NCBI GenBank assembly: GCA_944989445.1
Contig: CALYLW010000570.1
Span: 248,001 to 312,000, forward strand
Length of the DNA: 64,000 bases
DNA from: Ampullaceana balthica
Lineage: Eukaryota; Mollusca; Gastropoda; Lymnaeidae
Direction of reading: 5' to 3'
Numbering within the stretch: the stretch's first letter is position 1; every line of letters begins with the position of its first letter. Below are positions 22,500 through 33,665 of this stretch, one piece after another. The translations under genes and the position numbers were made by a program. The notes beneath the pieces are model-generated. The model ran no database searches and had not been told where the DNA came from. It saw only the letters and a program-made list of their open reading frames with translations.

Positions 22500-24075
22500 A
22501 TAAAGTTGTATCTGAATATGAAGGTGTCTTTGGTAGTTCAGGGTTACTAAATGATAGGACAGTGAAGATAAGCATTAAAGATATAACAAATCCAAGATAC
22601 TGCAAAGCTAGAGTTCCACCTTATGCAATGAGGGATAAAATTGAAAATGAGCTAAGTAGATTAGAATCTAATGGCATCATAAAGAAGGTAGACTATTCCG
22701 ATTGGGCAACGCCCATTGTGCCAGTGTTAAAGAAGGATGGTTCTGTAAGAATTTGTGGAGACTATAAAGCTACACTGAATAAGCAAATAGAGCTAAATAG
22801 GTACCCTATTCCTAACATTGAGGATATTTCTTTGAATTTAGCAGGAGGAGACAAATTCACTGACTTTAGTCAACTAGAACTTCATCCGGATTCAAAAGTC
22901 TATACGACAATAAACACACATCAGGTACTCTACCAATATGAAAGACTATGTTTTGGGATATCATCTAGCCCTGGAATTTTCCAGGCTGTCATGGACAGTA
23001 TTTTTCAGTTTATACATAACTGGTAAGAATGACACTGAACATCTTAAAACACTTGATAAAGTCTTGAAAATAGTCGGTGAAAAGGGTTTAAAAATAAACA
23101 AAGATAAATGTCAATTCATGCTGACAAATATTAGTTTTCTGGGTTATAGATTGAGCAGGCAAGGTCTCAGACCTCAACCTGAGAAAACAAAAGCCATTAA
23201 AGAGGCAACCAAACCTGAAAATACCCAACAGCTAAGAGCTTTTTTGGGCTTGATAAATTACTATGCAAAGTTCATAGGGAATCTGTCTGATAAACTATCA
23301 CCACTGTACAAGCTGCTGCAGAAAAATGCAACTTGGCACTGGGGTAAACAATAAGATGCTGCTTTTAATGCAGCAAAAGAAGCTTTGTCTTCTGACACCT
23401 TGCTAGCTATACTATGACCCAGGGAAAAGACTTATCTTAACATGTGATGCTTCACCAGATGGTGTAGGAGCAGTTTTATCTCACATAGATGAAAATGGTG
23501 ACAGACCCATTGCTTTTGCCAGTAGATCTTTGAACCATGCTGAGAAAAATTATTCTCAGTTAGATAGGGAAGGCTTAGGCATCATTTTTGGTGTTAAGAA
23601 ATTTCACAAGTTTCTGTTTGGTAGGGAGTTCACCATCTTTACAGATCATAAGCCATTACTGGGGTTGTTTGGGAAAAACAAACCCCTGCCTGAGCATGCC
23701 TCACCAAGGGTTCAAAGGTGGGCTATCACACTAGCCGCATACAATTATGAATTGAAATACAAACCTGGATCTGAGAATAGTGCAGATGGTCTTAGTCGTT
23801 TACCTTTAATAAACCAAAGCCTTAGCTATGTACCAGAAGATGTATTTGTTCTTTTCACTATCATGGATAACTCCAATATAAATGTGAATGATGTTAAGAG
23901 AGAAACACAAAAAGATGAGTGCTTGATAAAAGTATATGAGTACTGTAAGAATGGTTGGCCTGAAGAGTCAGTGAATGATGATTTAAGACCATATAAAATA
24001 AGAAAAATAGAGTTAAGTCTAGAAGATGGATGTGTGCTATGGGGGTCAAGGGTTATTATCCCTAAAATGTTATAA
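22500..24075 (+). pseudogene. RT-RNase H of Ty3 element 2, YxDD box deleted
   Basis: RT blocks KDGSVRICGDYKATLN, DKFTDFSQLELH and LCFGISSSPGIFQAVMDS run to about 23010. Then only 7 bases separate the string IFQ from ITGKNDTEHLKTL; relatives have about 13-14 residues with YxDD there. The catalytic box is therefore gone, with a change of frame. INYYAKFIGNL follows (to 23354), then a second frame change near 23400. RNase H: TCDASPDGVGAVL, REFTIFTDHKPL, NSADGLSRLP. The frame ends at an in-frame TAA at 24073-24075 just ahead of integrase. Confidence 0.9.
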
Positions 24076-25228
24076 AAAGAAGTTTTAAGAACTTTACATG
24101 ATACTCATCTTGGTTCTTCCAAAATGAAGAGTCTTGCACGATCGTGGTTCTGGTGGCCACATATGGATGCTGATATTGAAAAATATGTAAAGCTTTGTTC
24201 AAGCTGTGCACAACATTCAAATCAACCAGCTACAGCCCCTTTGCAAAACTGGCATTGGCCAATCGAACCATGGAAACGTATCCATATAGATTTTGCAGGA
24301 CCCTTCATGAACAAAATGTTCTTAATTGTTATTTGATTCACATTCTAAGTGGTTAGAAGTTAAAATCATGAACACAATCACTGCAAGTGATACCATTATA
24401 GAACTTAAGGAAATATTTTCAACTCATGGGTTACCTGATCAATTTGTTTCAGACAATGGGCCTAGTTTCACTGCTCATGAGTTTAAACTGTTTTGTGTAG
24501 CAAATGATATTGAGCATAAAACCACATCACCCTATCATCCTGCTGGGAATGGTTTAGCTGAAAGAGCGGTAGGCATATTCAAAACCGCTATGGTAAAAAT
24601 GGGTACCGGTAACAAATTTTCTCTCAGGGAAAGAGTTAACAGGTTCTTAGCCAAATACCGCACAACTCCTCATATAACAATAGGTGTTGCACCATGCGAA
24701 TTGCTGTGTGGTAGAAAAATTAAAACTCACCTTGACCTACTAAATCCAACTGTTCAAAGTCTGTTTCCCAACATCAACATAAATACAAATTAAATCATGA
24801 CAAAACATCCATTGAGAGAGTTTGGGGTTAATGATAATGTGTATCTGAGAAATTATGGGAGAGGGGAAAAATGGATGCCAGGTCAAATTGTTCAATGTAC
24901 AGGACCTGTGTCTTATAAAGTAAAAACAAATAATGGACTTATTGTCCGTAGACATGCAGACCAGTTAAAAATAACCTGTGCAGATAATGAGTGTGAATCT
25001 GTCAATCCCACCAGATCTGACCGGTTCACACCAACTAAGTTTGTTCCACAACCAATGTCTGTTGATATGAGTGAACCAAGTACTCTAGAGTCAGAAAATG
25101 TAAATTCTGGAATTAATTATTTAGATACTGGATTCCCTGAGCTAGAGAGTCCAGATGGTCAGAATCTTGAATCACCAAATCAACAGCCACTGAGAAGGTC
25201 AAAAAGGACAAAGTCCCAGATAAGTTAG
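24076..25228 (+). pseudogene. Integrase of Ty3 element 2, frameshifted
   Basis: The zinc-binding region is HDTHLGSSKMK...KLCSSCAQH (24090-24220). The first catalytic aspartate is in IHIDFAGPF, the second in VSDNGPSF and the glutamate in NGLAERAVG. The frame shifts at about 24330 (LIVI-stop against DSHSKWLEV) and meets TAA at 24791-24793 before the C-terminal part with YLRNYGRGEKWMPG. Catalytic residues are intact. The 25229-25627 stretch up to the 3' LTR is AT-rich and non-coding. Confidence 0.9.
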
Positions 25229-25627
25229 ACCTTTGATTTTAAAAGTTTGACATCATTGTTTTGTATTTTAATTATGTTGTGGCATATTTTGCATTTGTTG
25301 TAAGGATTTAATCTACCAAATGATTCAAATCATATATTGTTCATATTATAATATATTTAGTGATTCATTAAATTGTTTAACATTTCAGACGGAATGCATA
25401 TATATAGTGTTTTGTATTGACTTTTGAGGTGTTATTAATTGAAAAGGGATCATTATTCATAATTCAGTTTCATACATTTCTTTATAAAATAGCAATGATA
25501 ATTCAATCTTTCTTTTATTATTGCTTGGCAATTCTAATGTTTTAAAGTAGAAAATAAAAAGGTAATTTTAAGATACTATCATTTATTCTCTTGAAAGCTA
25601 TGTTAGTATTTACTAAGGGTAAAGGGA

Positions 25628-25809
25628 TGTAATATATTAAGCTTTATTCTTGGGGGAACTCACTCTCTTGTATTAGTCTTATAATGTTTGAGTGATGTCC
25701 CTTGCTTGTTAAGTTTCGTATTGAATACAGAATAAACGAGGCGTAGATAAAATGGCTTCCTCGTCTGTTGTATCATCTATCTAGAATTATAAGATCTCAA
25801 TCCACTTCA
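25628..25809 (+). repeat. 3' LTR of Ty3 element 2
   Basis: Direct copy of 20948-21129 with two substitutions. Immediately followed by the GTATT duplication. Confidence 0.95.
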
Positions 25810-26256
25810 GTATTTTAGTTTTATATACTTAAATATTGCCGTATATACTCATTCTATAGCCCGTTCGTTCATAAGCCGACACCCCCCACACTTTTGGAAG
25901 GGAAAAGTATTAAAAGTGTATAACCCGATCGCAAGGTGACCCCCCCAAAAATAATAGGACAGTTTTAAAAAATGGTACATATTTTTTTTAAAACTACAAG
26001 CTAAATCGGTCATTATGATTGTTTACTTGTAGTGTGTTGTACTGCCTATCTTTGTCTTTCTGCTTTTTGATAAGCAAGAGTTCCCGGTATTTAAAAAAAA
26101 CAATTATTTGGTAAACAGTGACGAAAGCGCGTACATTAAAATCCGTGGTTGAAAACAAAATTTGTAAAACAATTGATTAAAACGTTCACAAAAAAATAAT
26201 TAAATAAGGTAAGTGCTGATTTTTAATAATACATTATAGCTTCTGATAGAGCAGTC

Positions 26257-27694
26257 TAAATCAGGGTAAAGTGCCCAAGGATTGGAAATTAGCTAACGTA
26301 ACTCCACTCTTTAAGAAAGGGGATAAATCAGACCCTGGTAATTACAGGCCTGTATCACTTACTAGTATCACCTGTAAATTACTAGAACACATAATATATA
26401 GTAGAATAGTTAACCACCTTGACAAATATAATGCCCTATGCCCACATCAACACGGCTTTAGAAAAAACAGATCATGTGAAACACAATTAATAGGTTTAAT
26501 AGATGAACTATCAAATGGCTTAGACAAAAATGATCAAATGGACACAATATTACTAGACTTCACAAAAGCATTTGACAAAGTTCACCACCTTAGTTTACTT
26601 AAAAAACTTAACTACTTTGGAATCTCAGGTTCCTTACATCACTGGATCCAAGACTTCCTTTTGGGCAGGGAGCAAACTGTAATAATTAATGGATCTAAAT
26701 CTGCACCAATAAATGTTAACTCAGGAGTTCCACAAGGAACTGTGCTAGGTCCCTTACTCTTTTTAATTTATATAAATGATTTACCCAACAACATCTCAAC
26801 AGGTACAAAAGTTAGGTTATTTGCTGATGATTGTATAATCTATAGAACAATTAAATCAGAACAAGATAGCAAAATTTTACAAAAAGACTTAGATGAATTG
26901 ATAAAATGGGAAACTAACTGGAGTATGTCTTTCCACCCAGAAAAGTGTCAACTGTTAAGAGTAACAAAGAAAAAGAAACAAATAAATTCAAAATATTACA
27001 TTCATGGAAAAGAACTGACCCAAACTAAAGATGCAAAATACTTAGGAGTCTTAATAAATGAGAAACTATCATGGAATCCCCATGTCAATGAAGTTATTAA
27101 AAAATCAAACAAAACCTTAGGCTTTATAAAAATGAACTTTAACAAATGTAATAGAGATATAAAACTAAAATGCTACCTCACTTTGGTGAGACCTGTACTA
27201 GAATATGCATCTTCTGTATGGGACCCATCCACCAAAGAAAACATTGATAAACTAGAACAAATTCAAAAAAGAGCTGCCAGATTCATTACTGGAGAATATT
27301 CGAAACTGACAAGAATAACACCATTAGTTAAATCATTAAACCTTGAAACACTAGAGGATAGAAGAACCAAGAGCAAAGTAGTAATCATACATAAAGCAAT
27401 TAATTCTAATTTAGAAATACAACACAAAGATAACTTAATACAACCCTCAGATAGACATAAGGATAAAAACACCTTTCTTATTCCGTATGCAAGAACAAAC
27501 ACATACAAGTTTTCCTTCTTCCCGTCCGGAATTCGGGCGTGGAATGGGTTGCCTGAAGAATCCAGGAAAACCAACACTTTATCAACATTTAAATCTCTAA
27601 TAAAAATGCAGGACTAAACACAAACCATAGATAAGCGTAGGACGCAATAATCTTCTGTATAGAAGGAGCGTCTATAAACAGATAAGATAAGATA
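26257..27694 (+). mobile_element. 5'-truncated non-LTR retrotransposon (LINE)
   Basis: Flanked by AGAGCAGTC at 26248-26256 and 27695-27703, a 9-bp target duplication. The body is a truncated RT ORF, followed by a 3' UTR that ends in a hairpin (ATCTTCTGTATAGAAGGAGC) and a GATAA repeat tail. The same 3' tail ends the SINEs at 45491-45775 and 41146-41390. Confidence 0.9.
26271..27617 (+). CDS. LINE reverse transcriptase, 5'-truncated, open frame
   Basis: A 448-codon frame open from the truncation point to its stop at 27617. The product is the RT part of a jockey/CR1-like LINE, which would prime cDNA at nicked target DNA. Motifs in order: TPLFKKGDKSDPGNYRPVSL, QHGFRKNRSCETQL, LDFTKAFDKVHH, SGVPQGTVLGPLLFLIYIND, catalytic RLFADDCIIY, YLGVLINEKLSW, and a C-terminal LVRPVLEYASSVWDP ... 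PSGIRAWNGLPEE. The catalytic aspartates are intact and there are no internal stops. The endonuclease is missing because of 5' truncation, and no promoter is retained, so it is a dead-on-arrival copy. The first ATG is only the first after truncation. Confidence 0.9.
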   Translation: MPKDWKLANVTPLFKKGDKSDPGNYRPVSLTSITCKLLEHIIYSRIVNHLDKYNALCPHQHGFRKNRSCETQLIGLIDELSNGLDKNDQMDTILLDFTKAFDKVHHLSLLKKLNYFGISGSLHHWIQDFLLGREQTVIINGSKSAPINVNSGVPQGTVLGPLLFLIYINDLPNNISTGTKVRLFADDCIIYRTIKSEQDSKILQKDLDELIKWETNWSMSFHPEKCQLLRVTKKKKQINSKYYIHGKELTQTKDAKYLGVLINEKLSWNPHVNEVIKKSNKTLGFIKMNFNKCNRDIKLKCYLTLVRPVLEYASSVWDPSTKENIDKLEQIQKRAARFITGEYSKLTRITPLVKSLNLETLEDRRTKSKVVIIHKAINSNLEIQHKDNLIQPSDRHKDKNTFLIPYARTNTYKFSFFPSGIRAWNGLPEESRKTNTLSTFKSLIKMQD

Positions 27695-27968
27695 AGAGCA
27701 GTCGAATCTTGTAAATGTAGAACATGACATTGATAATAAACAATAACAACACCGATATTCAATATCCATGCAGAAATCACCTATGACCGCTCATAAGCCA
27801 ACCCCCCCCCACACACACACACACGTTTCCTCTAGATTTTGTCCAAAAAAGGTCGGCTTGCGAACGAGTATATACGGTATTTTTTTAAAACAAACAATGA
27901 CATAAGCGTATAACTATATAGGAAGCATGCTATTCGAGACCGTTTACTAGAATCATTAAAACCAATAC

Positions 27969-28038
27969 CTTCTGTGGTTGGTGCGTGGGTTATTTTCACG
28001 ACACAACCAGACGTGTGTTTTAGGACACAATCTTTAGA
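27969..28038 (-). CDS. Secreted chitin-binding C-type lectin, exon 3
   Basis: A 70-nt exon: SKDCVLKHTSGC then VVKITHAPTTE. The two cysteines are C5 and C6 of the CBM14 domain begun in exon 2, so the exon junction falls inside the domain. The acceptor is CATTTTGTCACCAG and the donor is GTATTG. It begins in phase 0, matching exon 2, and ends with one base of a codon, matching exon 4. The following residues are a Thr/Pro-rich linker. Confidence 0.8.
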
Positions 28039-28630
28039 CTGGTGACAAAATGATAGAGAAGATAAAACTAGCATTAATGATAGAAGGCATCAAATAAAGC
28101 ATATAGAGTATTTTATGTACAGAAAAACGTTAAAATTTTAATTAAATAATAGTTATCACAAAATGTTTTCAAACTCAGGTTATTGGAGTATAATTATAAG
28201 CGTTTTCACATAAGAGTTCCTTTTAATAACTGAAAAATAGTCCTTTTGAAATATTGTGACGAATTTAAATTTGCATTTTTTTAAAGCTATAATGAGATGT
28301 ACAGTAGATTTATTTTTTAAAAGTAAATTGAATTCCAAAGGATTTTTAAAAAATAATATAACCAATTAACAGTTCCTGCAGTTTCATATGAGTTCTTCAC
28401 ACAATTCACCTTAAGTAAGAATAAGGAATAAAACTACTATAAATAAACCAGAAACTTAATGCTGTGGAAATACATAAATTTGCTATCTTCTAAAACTATT
28501 TGAAAAAAAAATCTTTAAGTAATAAGTTAATGTATGTTAATATCGATTATTGCATTTTAGAGCAAATCGAAAAATTAATATAATGTTCATCTGTATTTTT
28601 TGATGCTCATGTTCAATATTTTACTAATAC
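28039..28630. other. Intron 2 of the lectin gene
   Basis: 592 bp, AT-rich, without recognised repeats. It is the only short intron of the gene. Confidence 0.75.
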
Positions 28631-28761
28631 CTTGGGGCTGTAGTGTTCTGTACGTAAGCAGCTTTTTTCTGTACCCTTGTAATTGGTGCAAATATAATAC
28701 TTGTCACAGGATGTAGGGTGAGGAACTTTGCCATTTTTCACAAAATCACAAGGATTAGGAT
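28631..28761 (-). CDS. Secreted chitin-binding C-type lectin, exon 2 (CBM14)
   Basis: A 131-nt exon encodes residues 21-64. It reads DPNPCDFVKNGK, then VPHPTSCDKYYIC and KGTEKSC. Cysteines C1-C4 have spacings 13, 5 and 9; with exon 3 the next spacings are 12 and 7. This is the peritrophin-A (CBM14) chitin-binding pattern, with the PHP and KYY aromatic positions that line the sugar site. The acceptor CACACTTTTTTCAG and donor GTATTA are clear. It starts with two bases completing the codon left open by exon 1. The exon is short and easily missed by ORF scans. Confidence 0.85.
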
Positions 28762-28871
28762 CTGAAAAAAGTGTGTAAATACTTGATAATTTATTTCATA
28801 CCAGGCACCAGTTATCTTATAAAAACTAAGTGAACAAAGTTGACTTTAAAGTGGATAATATGATTTCTTAT

Positions 28872-29100
28872 CTATATATTAGGCGCCCACTTTTCGGTTT
28901 TGTCAAAACCCCAAGTAACTTATCCTTGTTTGATAAATACGAAATATTAAACTTCCTGAAATGTACACAAAGTATTTTATAATTATAAATCCTCAAATCC
29001 TATTGTTACATGGTTCACTTTTCCAAAATTAAAATATAAGCTAAAACTAAAACAATGACGTCATATAATATTTGTTTACAGTGCGTCTTTAATTTATAAT
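28872..29100. repeat. Repeat shared with 41540-41700 (inverted)
   Basis: TCTATATATTAGGCGCCCAC starts a segment whose inner part (ACTTTGTGTACATTTC-type sequence on the reverse strand) recurs inverted inside the short Helitron at 41461-41979. The element type is not determined. Confidence 0.45.
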
Positions 29101-29184
29101 TATTTGCACACCTTTTGATCAGGGGCGGATTAAGACTGCACGGGGCCCATGGCTGCAATTCAAACTGGGGCCATATCCAGCTAG

Positions 29185-29312
29185 GGGGCCGTCCATAAAG
29201 TACATCAAGGCTATTTTTGACAATTTGTACCCCCTCCCCCTGTCACAAACTGTCACACTTTCTTACACCCTCTTCCCACTCTGGAGCGTGACGTACTTTA
29301 TGGATGCGCACT
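29185..29312. mobile_element. Small MITE with GGGGCCGTCCATAAAGTAC ends
   Basis: GGCCGTCCATAAAGTAC and, inverted, GTACTTTATGGATGCGC bound about 125 bp. CTAG lies on both sides. It interrupts the hAT element at a point that is continuous in the copy at 53930-53960. Related ends occur at 54101-54439. Confidence 0.6.
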
Positions 29313-29521
29313 AGCGTCCTTTTAAATAAAATGGTTGCTAGCAGCTAATATAAGACGGTAACTTGTAACAAGATAGTCCATAGATTCCAAGTTCATAATG
29401 TGTCTGTACTCCGGGATCGGATTCATAAAAAAACCGAACACAAAGAAATAACTGTTTGCCTGGAAACTAAAATTGACTATAAAAAGATAATTTAAAAAAA
29501 AAGACAAATGAACAAAAAAAC

Positions 29522-29600
29522 ACATGACCCCGCTGGGAATCGAACCCGTTATCGCTTGCGCTACAAGACAACACGTAGCCACAAGTCCACGAGATCCTGA
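29522..29600 (-). repeat. tRNA-like segment in hAT element copy 2
   Basis: On the minus strand GGGTTCGATTCC is a perfect pol III B box; upstream TCTCGTGGACTTGTGG stands in the A-box region and GTAGCGCAAGCG in the anticodon region. Homologous to the segment at 13186-13258. Confidence 0.65.
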
Positions 29601-29952
29601 CAATTGAACAAAATTTAAAATGATATAAATAGTATTCATTAATATTTTCTTTTATTGAGCCATTCAAATCAAGTTTTTCGATATTGAGGCTACCGAGTCC
29701 GAATAGCGATCAGATTAATAGACAATATTTTATTACTTTATTTAAATGATGATATTTTTTAGGGATTCATGCAAATATTTGTCAACCTTTATTATAAATT
29801 AGACTAAATTTAGGGGCCCCTAAATTATCGGGGGCCCCTGGCTTTAGCTCGTTCAGCCGGGGGGGCACACCTTATATTAAATATAAGATCAAACAATGAC
29901 GTCGTAGCGTTCCACATCCAGTGGGTTAAGACGAGAGTGACTTGGGCTTTTA

Positions 29953-30230
29953 TCTATATACATAATTTCCGTTGTCTGTATGTATGGATGTAACTAGGTG
30001 GCGATGCGAAATTTGTAATGCTGTTAGGTGGCGCTGCGATCGATTTTGTTTTATAGTGCTGCACCAAAAACAACACTTTTCGAACGTTCCGCATAAAATT
30101 GTTCAATATGATAATAAATAAATGAAATAAGAATAAATAAAATAAATAAAAGTTCTGTATTACGTTATTTTTTAATCTGATGAGTGTTTATTTTGAAAAC
30201 TTCCGTCATTTTTGACGGGTGATACGCTAG
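29953..30230 (+). mobile_element. Short non-autonomous Helitron
   Basis: Starts TCTATATACATAATTTCCG after an A and ends GATACGCTAG before a T. The 3' hairpin CCGTCATTTTTGACGG is perfect and lies 10 bases before CTAG. A relative is at 41461-41979. Confidence 0.8.
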
Positions 30231-30241
30231 TGTTATTTATA

Positions 30242-30853
30242 TCTCTACACATATAAGACTCATTTGTTGTCTGTCTGTGTGTCTGTTCCTTAATAACTCA
30301 AGATCCAGACAACCAAATAACGTTAAATTTGGTACACATACACAAAATTAAATGGAAAAGGTTCTTCAACAGGTTTCGTTCCATATATAGAAAAGATACT
30401 GGGCGCCAGGGACCCAAAATGTGTTTTTTTTCCTAATATCAGCTTTATAAAAAATATATAAAAAATCCAATTTCCAGTGTAGGTAGAAGCATAAAACTTT
30501 CGGTGGTTGTTAAGTATCATTTGGTGATGGTAACAGGTAAATAAATAATTATATAAATTATGATTTACTGGAGGCCGGGGGCACAAATGTAGTTTTTTTC
30601 CTTATATTTAAAACTGACTCAACACTAATTCTACAACTTCCCGTGAAGGTAGCCGCATGAAGCTTTGGTAACTTGCTGAATACACTTTTATGACGATAAT
30701 TGGCGAAAAAGAATTAAAAAATTTCCTCTCATGGGTGGCCCGGGGCACAAAACCGTTTTTTCCTTATATGGGCTATGTAAAACTGACTCAACACTAATTC
30801 TTCATATTCCCGTGAAGGTAGAAGCATCAAACTTTGGGAACTTGCTGAATAAA
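30242..30853 (+). mobile_element. Helitron 5' fragment with tandem modules
   Basis: Starts TCTCTACACATATAAGACTC, close to the start at 5672, and contains about three modules with AGAAGCAT-AAACTTT and the G/C-rich box. It stops where the LINE begins and does not resume on the far side. Confidence 0.8.
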
Positions 30854-30858
30854 CCATA

Positions 30859-32599
30859 CTATCTCCATCTGTACCTGTCCCCAGCGAGTTCCTCCCAGCT
30901 ATTTATGTCGAAGCCAATAGCTTTGAGGTCTCTCTTGCAGACATCTTTGTAACGGAGGTGAGGCCGACCTGTAGTCCTCTTTCCTTTGGCTAGCTCAGAA
31001 TAGAGGATGTCCTTTAGGATTCTGCCATCCTCCATTCTGCGCACATGTCCCAACCATCTGAGCCGACGCTGGCGTAGAAGAGTTTTCATACTTTGTATTT
31101 TTGCCTATTGTAGCACCTCATTGTTCGTGACATGGTCCTGTCAGGCGATGCCCAGGATGCGCCGGATACAGCGCATGTGAAAAGCAACCAATCTCCTTTC
31201 TTGTCTGGAGTATAGGGTACAGGATTCACTGGCATAAAGGAGGGTGCTTAGCACACATGCACGGTACACAGCAATGTTGGTTCTGATGGTCAGCTTTGTG
31301 TTATTTCAGACTCTTTTTGAGAGCATGGCCAGAGTTGTGGAGGCCTTGCCGATCCTTATATCTAGGTCGGAATCAAGGGACAGGTTGTTGGTGACATTGG
31401 AGCCAAGCTATGTAAAGTGATCAAGGGCCTCAAGTTGGCAACCATTGATGGTGATGTTGGGTGGATCAGCATCCTGGGCCATCACGTTAGTCTTAGAGTG
31501 GGCCGAAGTCGCTGGCGGCCTTGGCAAAGCGGTCCATTAGGCTTAGCAAATCTGCTTCATTGTGAGTAGCTATGGCAGCATCATCTGCAAAATGCATGTC
31601 CCTAATGACTGTTTCTCGTATCTTCCTCTTTGACTTCAGCCTGGCCAGATTGATTTTTTGCCATCAGAACGGGTATGTAGATAGATCCCCTCGGTTGAGG
31701 TTCCAAAGGCATGTCTCATCAGACATTCAAAAAAAGATACCAAAGAGTGTCGGGGCGAGGACACAGCCCTGTTTGACTCCATTGAGGATATCAAATGGAG
31801 GGGAAGTTTATCTATCATACTGCACCGTGCCTTTCATACCATCATGAAATGACTGTATGATGTTAAGCAGTTTTGGTGGGCAGCCAACTTTTGCCAAAAC
31901 TGTAAACAGACCATCTCTGCTGACCAGGTCAAAAGCCTTTGTTAAGTCGATGAAAGCCAGATAGAGGGGCATGTATTACTCTCGGCATTTTTCTTGAGGT
32001 TGTCTAAGAGAAAAGATCATGTCGATTGTAGACCTTTCTGTCCGGAAGCCGCACTGTGATTCAGGATATACTCTCTCAGCAAGTCTTTGCAGTATCCTTA
32101 AAACCACGCGTGCAAAGATCTTACCCACGATGCTAAGGAGAGAAATGCATCTGTAGTTGTTACAGTCGCTTCTGTCTCCTTTATTTTTGTACAGAGTTAT
32201 TATGTTGGCATTTCTCATATCCTCTGGGACTGCTCCATCTTCCCAGCACTGGCAGAGGAGGCCATGCAGGTTTTCCAGCAATACACTACTGCCGCACTTG
32301 ATGATCTTTGGTGGGATTCCGTCCTGACCGGGGGCCTTGGCTATAGGTAATCGTTCAATAGCTTCTTTTAGTTCTGCCAGGGTGGGTATATCGTCCAGTT
32401 CTGCCATGAGGGGGAGGCTTTGGATGGCATCGATGATGTCTTGTGTTACGTGATTTTGTTGGGAGTAAAGTTCTGAATAGTGCTCCATCCATCTGTCCAT
32501 CTGTTTAGTCTTGTCATGGATTGTTTCTACGGTTGAGGACTTCAGTGGAGCTATGACTTTCTTAGATGGCCCCATGGCTTTTTTAATGCCATCATACAT
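30859..32599 (-). pseudogene. LINE 2 reverse transcriptase, frameshifted
   Basis: From upstream: KAPGQDGIPPKI, NIITLYKNKGDRSDCNNYR, ISLLSIVGKIFARV, CGFRTERSTIDMIF, then AFIDLTKAFD-like sequence, a GVKQGCVLAP motif near 31770, catalytic HFADDAAIA near 31576-31592, and finally LRWLGHVRRMEDGRI and GRPHLRYKDVCKRDLKA (30859-31089). Catalytic aspartates can be read, but the frame changes several times and stops intervene (31090-31975). Similar proteins are often annotated as endonuclease-reverse transcriptase in mollusc genomes; the LINE clade is not assigned. Confidence 0.85.
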
Positions 32600-32839
32600 C
32601 CCCTTTATATTACCGGTGTCGGCAGCTAGCTGGATGCTCTGACAGAGTTGGAGCCAGTAGTCATTTGCGTATTGCCTAGCTAATCTCTGAACATTGCTCC
32701 TGGCTAATCTTTACGCCTGCAGTGTCTGTGGGTTTGGGGAGTGCTTGTATTTTTGATGTGCACTTTGTCTTTCTTCTACAGCAGGGGTGAGTGTGGCAGA
32801 GTTGGCCTGAAACCAGTCATTGTTTTTGGTCCTTTTTCT

Positions 32840-33665
32840 TCAGAAGATCTGTAGGGCTGTGCTGTGGATGGTCTGTCTGAGATGCTCCCACATTTCCTTG
32901 GTGCTATTGCCTGGCAGATCAGAGTCTAGTGAGTTGGAGAAAGCTAGTATAAACTCAGCTTTTTTGTCTGGGTGAGAAGTCTTGCTCACATCAATGTGGG
33001 GTCTGCCTACTGGTCTGGAACGGTGAGTTTTCTTGGGGAGTAATCTCAGCTTGCAGCATACCAGTGAGTGATCTATGTCGCAGTCGGCTCTATGGAAAGT
33101 TCGAGTGAGGAGAAAATGTTTCAATGCAGAGCGCCTGGTAATAATTAGGTCCAGTTAGTGCCAGTGCTTAGAGCGGGGATGTCTCCAGGACACTCTATGT
33201 TGTGGCTTTGTCTGAAAGAAAGTATTGGTGATGCATAGATCGTGAAAAGAGCATAGTTCCATGAGTCTCTGCCCATTTTCGTTCAGTTTTTATGTGCCAA
33301 TTCTTCCCAGACACGAGAGCCATGAGATGTAGGCTGCACCTACTCTAGCGTTAAAGTCGCCCAACAATATCACATGCTCATCATTGGAGATCGAGCTTAG
33401 CAGTGAGTCCAACTGGTTGTAGAACTCGTCTTTCGTCTGTATGGTTGCATTTAGTGTAGGAGCATATACGCTAATTACTTAGGCCGGCCCTGTTGAGGTG
33501 TGTAGGGGAAGTGAGAGAAGCCTTTCAGTTCCCTGATGGCAGGTTACTATCATCCCCAATCTTGCCAGTTCGATGTTAATTACAGATGTTTTCCTGGCAT
33601 CACTGATATCGTTAAGGTTGTCTGACTGCTCGGGTGTCAGCGTCCGTACATTCCAGGTCCACAGC
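32840..33665 (-). pseudogene. LINE 2 APE-type endonuclease, degenerate
   Basis: The N-terminal strand TWNVRTLTPEQSDN is encoded near 33620-33655; it carries the conserved asparagine. The end of the domain is RTFHRADCDIDHSLV at about 33055-33105, including the catalytic DH pair. Frames between them are interrupted. This nuclease would nick the target DNA. Confidence 0.7.

Larger units (their letters stand above)
20948..25809 (+). mobile_element. Ty3/Gypsy retrotransposon 2, recent but defective
   Basis: LTRs at 20948-21129 and 25628-25809 (182 bp each) differ at only two positions. The 5-bp target duplication GTATT flanks the element exactly (20943-20947 and 25810-25814). After the 5' LTR comes TTGGCGACGAGGATT, the primer-binding region, and before the 3' LTR the purine tract AAGGGTAAAGGGA. 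Order is gag, protease, RT, RNase H, integrase. Several stops, frameshifts and a deletion of the RT active site make it unable to replicate alone. Confidence 0.95.
25839..27877. mobile_element. TIR DNA transposon remnant interrupted by a LINE
   Basis: Left end CCGTATATACTC followed by TTCATAAGCCGACACCC; right end, inverted, CCGTATATACTCGTTCGCAA followed by GCCGACC. Without the LINE (26257-27694) and its duplication the element is about 590 bp and non-coding. The superfamily is not certain; pogo-like ends can look like this. A CCCCACACACAC run lies near 27805. Confidence 0.6.
29120..29864 (-). mobile_element. Non-autonomous hAT element with tRNA-like body, copy 2
   Basis: Begins CAGGGGCGGATTAAG, the terminal repeat of this family, and runs inverted relative to 53427-53999 up to the GCTAAAGCC/GGGGGCCCC subterminal region. 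The other end is diverged. GCACACCT occurs at 29106-29113 and 29865-29872 but is separated from the left end by six bases, so the duplication is doubtful. A small MITE is inserted at about 29185-29312. Confidence 0.7.

Noticed and set aside
29106..29872. GCACACCT as the target duplication of the hAT element at 29120
   Set aside because: Six extra bases separate it from the left end, so it may be chance.
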